From assembly GCA_009777845.1 (NCBI GenBank), contig WRLD01000009.1, forward strand, positions 21,059-85,058: 64,000 bases of DNA. Reading direction: 5' to 3'. Numbering within the stretch: the stretch's first letter is position 1; every line of letters starts with the position of its first letter. Shown here in pieces: positions 17,888 to 25,242 of the stretch. The position numbers and the translations under genes were made by a program. This DNA comes from Defluviitaleaceae bacterium (GTDB lineage: Bacteria > Bacillota > Clostridia > Lachnospirales > WQUN01). Below the pieces are notes generated by a model. That model had not been told where the DNA came from, searched no databases, and saw only the letters and a program-made list of their open reading frames with translations.

Positions 17888-17922
17888 TTGACAAACATGT
17901 GCAATATTAGTACAATGCACAT
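17888..17922 (+). promoter_or_regulatory. Promoter and operator of the DinJ-type antitoxin
   Basis: TTGACA, a 17-base spacer and TACAAT. The -10 region is framed by the inverted repeat ATGTGCA (17897-17903) / TGCACAT (17916-17922), as expected for an operator bound by a ribbon-helix-helix antitoxin. Confidence 0.7.
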
Positions 17923-17943
17923 ATATCATAGCAAGGGGTGATT

Positions 17944-18228
17944 ATGTTGGGTGCGGTTAATGTTACTATTCGCATGGACGAAAATGTAAAAAAGCATAGC
18001 GAGCAGGTATTGCACGAGCTGGGCTTGAATATCTCTACGGCAATAAACATGTATATGCGTGCTATCGCAAGACAGAAAAAAATTCCGTTTGAAATTTCGC
18101 TCGGCGAGGGCTAGCCGTTTTTTAGTGAGGAAAATCAAGCGCGGCTTGCTATGTCTAAAAAGCAAATAGCAGATGGGCAGATTGTTTATAAAACGTCAGA
18201 AGGTATGGGGCTTGACGATGAATCTTGA
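17944..18228 (+). pseudogene. RelB/DinJ-type antitoxin interrupted by an in-frame TAG
   Basis: The first 56 codons encode the ribbon-helix-helix half (VNVTIRMDENVKKHSE..., then PFEISLGEG). TAG at 18112-18114 stops the frame, yet the same frame continues with PFFSEENQARLAMSKKQIA to TGA at 18226, the usual C-terminal toxin-binding half. So one base change has split an intact gene. No RelE/YafQ toxin gene follows. The 56-residue product could still bind DNA at the intact promoter/operator. Bases 18229-18356 hold no convincing gene. Confidence 0.75.
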
Positions 18229-18356
18229 ATCTTTGCAGAAGCTCGACTTATTCACGCGGTGCGGTTGTTGGTGCGGTAGCGGCAAAAGCGAGCGTTGATG
18301 CAAAGAAAGAATAGAGAAAAGTTAATTTGCAGATTAAAGAAAGAGATGTGCTTATA

Positions 18357-19043
18357 ATGAATAATGCTGACGAATGTATTTTTTGTAAAGGAAAATTGTC
18401 AAAATTTAATGAATTGGAATTTTATAATTTTTCTGAAAAAGATATTCCAGCAATAAAAAAGCAACGGATAGATGATTTTTACCGCACACAATGCCCTTGT
18501 GGTGAGAAAACTAACGACAAAGACAGACCTTCTGCCCAGTCATTAATCTTAAAAGGTGGCAATGAATTAACAAAATTACGAGATGAACTAATTCCTACAA
18601 TTTCGCAATATAAATCAATTGAACCGTATAAAAGCACAGATGAAACTGCTCAAGAAATTACAAAGTACATTGATGACCACTTAAAAACATACACCAAAGA
18701 CGGAGTTAAAAAAATCCTTGATAAGGCAAGCAGTGAAAAAAATGATATTTTCAAGCTCTTTTGTGATAAATTTGCTCTTAGCGAACATGATTATATGTGT
18801 TTTGACTGCGAAAGGATTGTTTTCATAAGGACAAAAAATTCACATATCGATAGCTTATTTGCTCATATAAGGAACGCTTTATCCCACGGAAAAGTGTGGT
18901 ATAAAAACGAATCGCTATTTATGGTAGACTGCGACAGCAGGCAAAAATTGGAAACTGCGCGGATATGTATAAAAATTGACACATTGCTGGAATGGATTAA
19001 GATAATAAAAAAATACGAAAAGAAAGAAAGTAATAAAAAATGA
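18357..19043 (+). CDS. Hypothetical protein with N-terminal zinc motif and HEPN-like C-terminus
   Basis: 228 residues, AT-rich coding unlike its neighbours. CxxC near residue 7 (CIFC) and CPC near residue 46 suggest a zinc site. Near residue 182, HIRNALSHG has the Rx4H pattern of HEPN ribonucleases, followed by a helix-rich tail typical of HEPN folds in abortive-infection proteins. I do not recognise the family further. ATG 18357 is chosen; TTG 18327 is upstream. The setting beside HepT/MntA and a broken antitoxin suggests a defence or toxin role, which is inference. Confidence 0.6.
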   Translation: MNNADECIFCKGKLSKFNELEFYNFSEKDIPAIKKQRIDDFYRTQCPCGEKTNDKDRPSAQSLILKGGNELTKLRDELIPTISQYKSIEPYKSTDETAQEITKYIDDHLKTYTKDGVKKILDKASSEKNDIFKLFCDKFALSEHDYMCFDCERIVFIRTKNSHIDSLFAHIRNALSHGKVWYKNESLFMVDCDSRQKLETARICIKIDTLLEWIKIIKKYEKKESNKK

Positions 19044-19525
19044 AATGCCGCAAACAGTATATCCTGTATCGGTGCAAACGACGGCAATTATAATTAGCGC
19101 AACCCACAGTTGCTCGTGTAGGTGGTTGCATTTTTTTGTGGTGAAAATTTCACAAGCTCGGAAAAGACTTCGACAACACCAATGTGGATTTATGCGATAA
19201 TCTGACCTTGACACCTAAGGAATGGAAGCGACCCCACAAAGAGGCTCTGAATAAGCCTTTGCGGGGTCTTGTTTTTTGAAATCACGGAAAAAATATGTGA
19301 TGTTACAGCATGGACACTAAAGGGCATGAACAATTTAAACTTTTTATTGAATTTGTTGAATGGTTTTCTTTCGGTGAAGTCTACAGACGGTAAAGATTAT
19401 AGCTTTGTCTGTGTTGAAAAATTTATAGGAAGTCAAATGTTCACTTGCCACAACACCGTCACGCTATTAAGACAAGGTTTTTTATGTGTGTATCGCCCAT
19501 TAAAATTTTTGTGAGGTGATACGCA
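19044..19525. other. Gene-poor AT-rich stretch
   Basis: Apart from the terminator at 19230-19277 I see no convincing gene. A frame at 19142-19277 reads as a possible C-terminal gene remnant ending in KEWKRPHKEALNKPLRG, with no start. Confidence 0.5.
19230..19277 (+). terminator. Rho-independent terminator
   Basis: GACCCC-CAAAG stem paired with TTTGCGGGGTC across an inner AGGC/GCCT stem, followed by TTGTTTTTT. Confidence 0.8.
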
Positions 19526-19756
19526 ATGAGAGAGGCATACAAAGACCATTATAAAAAATTCGGCTTGAATGTCGTGTATTACAGGAAAAAGGAACGGCTA
19601 ACGCAATTACAGCTTGCGGAATTTGTGGAAATTGATAGAAGCCATATTAGTGCTATAGAACTAGGAAATGTTGGCGTTTCCTTTGATGTGATATTCAAAA
19701 TGTGTGATGTTCTGCGAATAAAGCCTAAGGATTTATTCGATTTTAGGGACGAATAA
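19526..19756 (+). CDS. XRE-family transcriptional regulator
   Basis: 76 residues, a lone Cro/CI-type HTH: LTQLQLAEFVEIDRSHIS is the helix-turn-helix, followed by IELGNVGVSFDVIFKMCDVL. GTGAGGTGATACGCA precedes the ATG. Small regulators of this kind control mobile elements or toxin-antitoxin genes; here it closes the AT-rich patch. Its target is not evident. Confidence 0.88.
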   Translation: MREAYKDHYKKFGLNVVYYRKKERLTQLQLAEFVEIDRSHISAIELGNVGVSFDVIFKMCDVLRIKPKDLFDFRDE

Positions 19757-19777
19757 GGGAAGCGAGAGCCTTTCCCC

Positions 19778-20485
19778 CTACGGCATACCCCGCCCCAAAG
19801 CCCCCTCCAAATTCAAATAAGTATCTGGCACTGTGCCGCTTATTACCGTGTCTACAAGCGAAACATGGCGCGTTACGTGAATTTGTGAGGATTGCACAGG
19901 GTTGATAATTCGCACGACTGATTCCACCTTTAGCCATACGGAAAAATGCACTTGGTTTATGCCCACCGCGGTAAAGCTGCTTTCGTAGTTTACAAGCGCG
20001 TTTCCTATGGGCGCGAGCGAAAACGTGAAGCGCGGCCCGAGCTGCGCGAGCGTGTCTAGCCCAAGCACCATTCCGAGCGGAACGGAAGCGATTTCCGGCT
20101 CAAGATTGTTTAGCCGTTCGGAAATGGCCTGTGCCGCCGCATTGCAAATTTCGTTTACAAGGACGGTGTTTACGCTTAGGGACGGCGCGGCTTCTATTTC
20201 GTTGAGCAGAATAAAATCGGCGGCGGAAACATGATTTCTGGTAATAATATCTAGCACAACGGCGTTGATTACGTTGTTTATTTCCGTTTGTATTCTAAGC
20301 TCCGCCGCTTCGAGAACAAGCGGCAAAATACGCCTGTCAAAGCGATAAAAGCTATAGCCAGACGAAAGAATGAAAATAAAAACGAGCAAAAACGCCGCGT
20401 ATTTTTTAGGAATTTTAATTTCGCGCGGCGGTTTTTTTGGCTTGCGGCGAAACCACCGATTCATGCGGCGTAGCTTTTTTCCCAC
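19778..20485 (-). CDS. yunB: Sporulation protein YunB
   Basis: 235 residues with a basic N-terminus and one membrane segment (about 29-46), then a conserved extracytoplasmic domain (LEAAELRIQTEINNVINAVV...). YunB is a SigE-regulated protein needed for proper spore formation in Bacillus. The GTG at 20485 has GAGG six bases upstream; an ATG lies seven codons later. The gene stands alone on the minus strand. Confidence 0.85.
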   Translation of the reverse strand: MGKKLRRMNRWFRRKPKKPPREIKIPKKYAAFLLVFIFILSSGYSFYRFDRRILPLVLEAAELRIQTEINNVINAVVLDIITRNHVSAADFILLNEIEAAPSLSVNTVLVNEICNAAAQAISERLNNLEPEIASVPLGMVLGLDTLAQLGPRFTFSLAPIGNALVNYESSFTAVGINQVHFSVWLKVESVVRIINPVQSSQIHVTRHVSLVDTVISGTVPDTYLNLEGALGRGMP

Positions 20486-20616
20486 TTTGCACCTCGATTT
20501 TGATTTATATATTAAATATATGCTCCTTAACAGAAAATAAATCTGTATTGTAAACTCAATCTAATTCGTGTACTATATATGCAGGGCAACAATTTCCTTT
20601 TGGGGAGGGGCAAAAA

Positions 20617-21423
20617 TTGCAAAATTCAAAAATTCGCGTAGCCGTTTCCGACCCAAAATTGAAGGACAAGATAAAAATAGATATATCGGGGCCGCTCGAC
20701 ACCGTTCACTGGTTCATTCGCTTCAATATTCCGCTGGACGAAAGCACGGTAAACGAAAAAAACATGGAAGTAACTGACACAGACGGCTATGTAATGCGTA
20801 CGGATATTTCTTACAACGACGATTCTAACAGAATTATAATTTCACCGCTAGACAGTTACGAAGATAGGCGTTATTATTTATTAAAAATATCTAAGAAGGT
20901 GCGTTCCAAGAAAGGACAGAATTTAAAGACAATCATCAGCATACTGTTCAAGCTGTACCAGGGGGAAATTTCCGAGTACAAGGTACTGAAGCAGGACGTG
21001 CCAGTGCCGCCGTCACGCCCACGACCGCGTAACTATGACGAAATTCAGAAAACCCGAGGGGCAAACTATTTAGACAACTATAGCGAAAATGTACAAAAGC
21101 GTACGCGAATGTCGCCAGTGCCTATGGGAATAAATCCCATAATCGGAATAGTCGGCTTTATAATGGTTTTTGTCGGTTTTTCGGCAAATTCGCTCGGGCT
21201 AATCATTGCATCTATGGTAGTTTGCGCGCTTGGTGCGGCACATATTTTTAAACAGTGGCAAAATAAAATTTTTCGTGCTAAAATGCAATATAATAAAGGT
21301 GTGCGTTATTTCAATAGAATGCAGTATAAAGAATCAAAAATTGCTTTTGAGAAAGCAGTAGCATTAAACCCCGACAACGAGCTTGCAAAATACGGCTTGG
21401 TGCGGGTGGCAATCTACAAATAG
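20617..21423 (+). CDS. Membrane protein with Ig-like N-terminus and TPR C-terminus
   Basis: 268 residues. The first 110 resemble a Big_5/Ig-like fold (FNIPLDESTVNEKNMEVTD). Two hydrophobic segments lie at about 173-212 (INPIIGIVGFIMVFVGF and LIIASMVVCALGAAHI), followed by a single TPR-like helix pair (YNKGVRYFNRMQYKES, AFEKAVALNPDNELAK). The start is TTG behind GGGGAGGGG. Function unknown; it is followed closely by a DHH phosphoesterase gene, which may be co-transcribed. Confidence 0.7.
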   Translation: MQNSKIRVAVSDPKLKDKIKIDISGPLDTVHWFIRFNIPLDESTVNEKNMEVTDTDGYVMRTDISYNDDSNRIIISPLDSYEDRRYYLLKISKKVRSKKGQNLKTIISILFKLYQGEISEYKVLKQDVPVPPSRPRPRNYDEIQKTRGANYLDNYSENVQKRTRMSPVPMGINPIIGIVGFIMVFVGFSANSLGLIIASMVVCALGAAHIFKQWQNKIFRAKMQYNKGVRYFNRMQYKESKIAFEKAVALNPDNELAKYGLVRVAIYK

Positions 21424-21440
21424 TAAAACGGAGGGATTTT

Positions 21441-22349
21441 ATGGATTTACTAACACGTTCAGATTTTGACGGGCTTGCCTGTGCGGTGCTTTTCCGCGAA
21501 ATTGGGTTGATTGGAAAGTGGCGCTTTGTCCACCCAAAGGACCTGCAAGATGGGCATGTCCGCGTTACCGCAAACGACATTTTGGCAAACGTGCCGTATG
21601 TGGCAGGCTGCGGAATGTGGTTTGACCACCACACCAGCGAATGGGAAAGAATCGGCAAGCCTGAGGGCTTTGTTGGTTCGCTTAGAAAAATGGACTCCGC
21701 CGCACGCGTAGTCTACGAATACTTTAAAGACCGCTACGACCTCACCAAGTTTGATTCCATGCTTGCGGAGGTAGACAGAGTAGACGCAGGAAAGCTAACC
21801 GCCGAGGATATTTTGAATCCGCAGGGCTGGGTACTGCTGGGCTTTTTGTCCGACCCGCGTACAGGGCTTGGGCGTTTCCGCGAGTTCCGCATAAGCAACT
21901 ACAGCCTTATGGAGGAATTGATTGACCTTTGCCGCACAAAGCCAATCGAAGAAATTTTGCAGCACCCAGATGTAAAGGAACGCATAGAGCTATACAACGA
22001 GCAGACCGAGCTATTTAAGGAAATGCTCAAAAAGCACACACAGACTAAAAATAACGTAATAATAACCGACCTACGCGGCGTGGAAACAATAAACGCAGGC
22101 AATCGCTTCCTTGTGTACAGCCTATTTCCACAGCAAAATATTTCCATGTGGGTGGTTGACGGCAAAAACAAGGAAAATTGTTCCATTGCGTGCGGATATA
22201 GCATACTAAACCGTACCGCCACAGTAAATGTAGGCTCGGTGCTGTTGAGCTACGGCGGCGGCGGCCATAAGCAGGTAGGCACATGCCAAGTGCCGTACGA
22301 AGATGCCGACAAGGTAATCTCAGAATTAGCGGATAAACTTAATTCATAA
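21441..22349 (+). CDS. DHH-family phosphoesterase (exopolyphosphatase-like)
   Basis: 302 residues. Metal ligands appear in SDFDGLAC (residues 7-14) and FDHHTSE (near 59-65), and the DHHA1 domain ends in SYGGGGHKQVGTC. Members hydrolyse short phosphodiester or polyphosphate substrates in the cytoplasm; the exact substrate cannot be read. ACGGAGGG precedes the ATG. It lies directly upstream of the SCIFF operon, with a 23-base gap. Confidence 0.85.
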   Translation: MDLLTRSDFDGLACAVLFREIGLIGKWRFVHPKDLQDGHVRVTANDILANVPYVAGCGMWFDHHTSEWERIGKPEGFVGSLRKMDSAARVVYEYFKDRYDLTKFDSMLAEVDRVDAGKLTAEDILNPQGWVLLGFLSDPRTGLGRFREFRISNYSLMEELIDLCRTKPIEEILQHPDVKERIELYNEQTELFKEMLKKHTQTKNNVIITDLRGVETINAGNRFLVYSLFPQQNISMWVVDGKNKENCSIACGYSILNRTATVNVGSVLLSYGGGGHKQVGTCQVPYEDADKVISELADKLNS

Positions 22350-22372
22350 AAGTAACTGGAGGAAAAACCTTT

Positions 22373-22579
22373 ATGCAGCATATAAAAACAATTTTTGCAG
22401 GAAATTTGAACGAAACACGTCAAAATATCGGGTGCGGAGAATGTCAAACGTCTTGCCAATCTGCGTGTAAGACTTCTTGCACTGTTTCTAACCAGAGCTG
22501 TGAGCAGTCGGGCGTAAGCTCGCTTTCCGAAAAAACCAACAGCCGCGTAAACCGTACCTTTAAAACCGCGAGCGTGTAA
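22373..22579 (+). CDS. scfA: SCIFF ranthipeptide precursor with extended tail
   Basis: 68 residues. The invariant core GECQTSCQSACKTSCT and following SNQSC give the six cysteines in forty-five residues that define SCIFF, a widespread Clostridia RiPP of ranthipeptide type with thioether bridges. Known precursors end soon after the last cysteine at about 45-47 residues; this one continues for about 24 more (QSGVSSLSEKTNSRV...). GGAGG lies nine bases before the ATG. The maturase gene follows after five bases. Confidence 0.93.
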   Translation: MQHIKTIFAGNLNETRQNIGCGECQTSCQSACKTSCTVSNQSCEQSGVSSLSEKTNSRVNRTFKTASV

Positions 22580-22584
22580 TCCCT

Positions 22585-24093
22585 ATGATTCACTGCTTTT
22601 CGATGGGTACACGGAATATTGTACTGGACGTAAATAGCGGCGCGTTGCATCTTGTTGATGATGCGGCGTTTGCTGTGTTGGAGGGGCTTTGCCCCTGTTC
22701 TCCGACTGCTCCATTGTGGGAATGTCGTCCCGAAGCCTTGACAGCTGACAAAGCAGACGAGGGAAGCACTCTTTCGTCTGCTTTGTCATACCTTTCCACC
22801 GCTCCGCCCGAAATCGCGGACGAAATACGCGCCTTAATCGACAAGAAACAGCTTTTTTCCCCTGCCAAGCCGCGAGAAATTACCAATATTATGCAAAACC
22901 GCCGTCCCGTGATTAAGGCGTTATGCCTGCATATTGCGCACGAGTGTAATTTGCGTTGTGCGTATTGCTTTGCGAGGCAGGGGAGCTATAGCGACAGCGA
23001 CAGGGGGCTTATGTCCTTTGACGTAGGCAAAAGAGCGATTGATTTCTTGATAGAAAAATCGGGTACACGGCGTAATCTCGAAGTTGATTTTTTTGGCGGC
23101 GAGCCTATGCTTAATTTTGATGTGGTGAAAAAAATTGTCGCCTACGGCAGGGAATGCGAAACGCAAGCCAATAAAAATTTCCGCTTTACGCTTACGACTA
23201 ATGCAACGCTATTGTCAGACGAAAATATCAATTACATAAACGAAAATTTTGACAATGTTGTTTTAAGCATTGACGGGCGTAAGCATGTAAATGACTGTAT
23301 GCGGCCGCGTAACGGCGGCGGCGGAAGCTACGACATTATCTTGCCCAACATCAAGGCATTGACAAAGGCGCGCGAGGGAAGCTACTACGTACGCGGTACG
23401 TATACGCGGCACAATACCGACTTTGCCGCCGATGTAAAGCACCTAGCAAGCGAGGGATTTAAGCATATTTCCGTTGAGCCTGTAGTCGCGCCGTCCAGCG
23501 CGGATTACGCCCTACGCGAGCAAGATTTGCCTGTTTTGTTCCGCGAATACGAGAAGCTCGCGCAGTTTATTCTCGAAAATCCGCACATAAAATTTTTTCA
23601 TTTTGAAATGGACATTGACGGCGGGCCATGTGTCGCCAAGCGCGTGACTGGCTGCGGCGCAGGCTCGGAATATTTGGCGGTTACGCCGTCTGGGAAATTG
23701 TACCCATGTCACCAGTTTGTGGGCGACGAGAGGTTTCAGGTCGGAGAGTTGCCACTTTCCTCCGACTGTTCAGTTGATGTTTTGCGTAAAACGCAAAACA
23801 TCAACGAGGTGGGGGCATTGCCCCTTTCCTCCGACTGTCAAATGGTGGGAATGTCGCCTCGAAGCCTTGATACCCCCCCCGAGCATGAAAACCTAGATTT
23901 CTCCAATTGCCATGTTTTTACAAAGCCCGAATGTGAAAAATGCTGGGCAAAATATTATTGTAGCGGCGGCTGTATCGCCACAGCGTATTATGCCAATGGC
24001 GATATAAAAAAGCCCGACAAGCTAAGCTGTGAGTTAATGCGTAAACGCATTGAGTGCGCGTTGTATGTTTATGTTGAACGGAGTGGGGGGTAG
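22585..24093 (+). CDS. scfB: SCIFF maturase, radical SAM/SPASM protein
   Basis: 502 residues. The radical SAM cluster motif is CNLRCAYC (residues about 118-125), and the SPASM region has GSEYLAVTPSGKLYPCH and CEKCWAKYYCSGGC. It should install Cys-sulfur to carbon bridges in SCIFF. The protein is longer than usual (about 450) because of two foreign-looking inserts, residues about 35-70 and 388-432, each encoded by palindromic repeat DNA that keeps the frame. Both inserts fall outside the iron-sulfur motifs, so the enzyme may still work. Confidence 0.93.
   Translation: MIHCFSMGTRNIVLDVNSGALHLVDDAAFAVLEGLCPCSPTAPLWECRPEALTADKADEGSTLSSALSYLSTAPPEIADEIRALIDKKQLFSPAKPREITNIMQNRRPVIKALCLHIAHECNLRCAYCFARQGSYSDSDRGLMSFDVGKRAIDFLIEKSGTRRNLEVDFFGGEPMLNFDVVKKIVAYGRECETQANKNFRFTLTTNATLLSDENINYINENFDNVVLSIDGRKHVNDCMRPRNGGGGSYDIILPNIKALTKAREGSYYVRGTYTRHNTDFAADVKHLASEGFKHISVEPVVAPSSADYALREQDLPVLFREYEKLAQFILENPHIKFFHFEMDIDGGPCVAKRVTGCGAGSEYLAVTPSGKLYPCHQFVGDERFQVGELPLSSDCSVDVLRKTQNINEVGALPLSSDCQMVGMSPRSLDTPPEHENLDFSNCHVFTKPECEKCWAKYYCSGGCIATAYYANGDIKKPDKLSCELMRKRIECALYVYVERSGG
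22682..22790. repeat. In-frame palindromic element, maturase insert 1
   Basis: A GGGGCTTTGCCCC hairpin, a 57-base stretch shared with insert 2, and perfect 15-base inverted arms at 22746-22760 and 22774-22788. It is translated inside the SCIFF maturase. Confidence 0.7.
23750..23880. repeat. In-frame palindromic element, maturase insert 2
   Basis: Two copies of a CTTTCCTCCGACTGT word flank perfect 14-base arms at 23773-23786 and 23792-23805, then the stretch shared with insert 1 (about 45 of 57 bases equal). It is translated inside the maturase. Confidence 0.75.
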
Positions 24094-24098
24094 ATTAT

Positions 24099-24506
24099 AT
24101 GCCACGTTTTTTTAGGTTTGCGTTATCCACACTTTTATTTACCTCGCTGTTGTTCTTGGTTTTAGCCGTGCCGTATTTCCCTTACGTTTTTTCTATGAAC
24201 CCCGTCCAAGCATATTTTCCGGGAAACATAGTCAGAATCGTTCAAGTTATCGCACATGTGGCTTTAATTGTTTATTTTTACAAATCGGGGCGGTTTAGTC
24301 TGTTTTCGTTGCCCTTGAGTCATGTTTTTTTTACAATAATGGCGTTCGCCTCGGTGGTTATTATGCCGTTTCCGCCATCTAGGGCGATGTATGGTTTTTA
24401 CACGCTTATGGCTATGGTATCGGTCGCCATTGTGTATATTTTACCTATTACCGTTATTACTCTTGTAATTTCTGCAATTTTTAAATATAAAAGCATTTGG
24501 AGGTAA
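24099..24506 (+). CDS. Small integral membrane protein
   Basis: 135 residues, about four membrane helices (about 8-30, 46-62, 73-92, 97-130), no recognised domain. It begins five bases after the maturase stop and ends five bases before the YebC ATG, so it is probably translated from the same message. It could be an accessory or export function for SCIFF, but that is only a positional guess. Confidence 0.65.
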   Translation: MPRFFRFALSTLLFTSLLFLVLAVPYFPYVFSMNPVQAYFPGNIVRIVQVIAHVALIVYFYKSGRFSLFSLPLSHVFFTIMAFASVVIMPFPPSRAMYGFYTLMAMVSVAIVYILPITVITLVISAIFKYKSIWR

Positions 24507-24511
24507 TTCCC

Positions 24512-25240
24512 ATGGCAGGACATTCTAAATTTGCAAACATAAAGCACCGCAAGGAAAAAAACGATGCCGCAAAAGGGCGTATTTTTACGCGGCTTGGGCG
24601 CGAGCTGGCGATGGCTGTCAAGCACGGCGGCGGCGCAGACCCTGCCGCAAACATGCGCTTGCGTGACACGATTGCTAAGGCAAAATCCGAAAACATGCCC
24701 AACGACACAATCGAGCGCAGTATAAAAAAAGCCGCGGGCGATATTGACCAGGTGAACTACGATTCGGTTACGTACGAGGGCTACGGCCCCGCAGGAGTGG
24801 CAGTAATTGTCAAGGTACTGACCGACAACAGAAACCGCGCGGCGGCGAATGTAAGGAACGCGTTCACAAAGGGCGGCGGCAGCCTAGGCACGCAGGGCTG
24901 TGTTTCGTTTATGTTTAGCGAGGTCGGGCAAATAATGGTAGAAACTGACTGCGGCATGGGCGAGGAAGAACTCATGCTGCTTACGGCGGACGCTGGCGCG
25001 GACGATTTTATCGTGCAAGACGGCGGCTATGAAATTATTTGCACGGCGGAAAATTTTTCACAGCTTCGCCAAACCCTAGAGGAAGCGAAAATACCCATGG
25101 TATCGGCAGAAATCACCATGCTTCCGCAAACCTACGCAAAATTATCCGCCCCCGAGGACTTAAAGCACATGAACAAAATGCTAGACCTCTTGGACGATGA
25201 GGACGATGTACAAAATGTGTACCATAATTGGGAGGGGTAG
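24512..25240 (+). CDS. yebC: YebC/PmpR-family regulator / translation factor
   Basis: 242 residues. Begins with the invariant MAGHSKFANIKHRK and keeps GYGPAGVAVIVKVLTDNRNR and the acidic C-terminus. The family was described as DNA-binding regulators and more recently as ribosome-associated factors that help at polyproline-type stalls. ATG 24512 is chosen because TTGGAGG precedes it. Its tail overlaps no other credible start. Confidence 0.93.
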   Translation: MAGHSKFANIKHRKEKNDAAKGRIFTRLGRELAMAVKHGGGADPAANMRLRDTIAKAKSENMPNDTIERSIKKAAGDIDQVNYDSVTYEGYGPAGVAVIVKVLTDNRNRAAANVRNAFTKGGGSLGTQGCVSFMFSEVGQIMVETDCGMGEEELMLLTADAGADDFIVQDGGYEIICTAENFSQLRQTLEEAKIPMVSAEITMLPQTYAKLSAPEDLKHMNKMLDLLDDEDDVQNVYHNWEG

Positions 25241-25242
25241 GG

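Noticed and set aside
17944..18228. Stop-codon recoding (amber read as amino acid)
   Set aside because: TAG is the normal stop of truB, yebC and other genes here, and no pyrrolysine genes are seen; a nonsense mutation is simpler.
19269..19514. 81-codon frame after the terminator
   Set aside because: Starts inside the terminator, has no ribosome site and no recognisable features.
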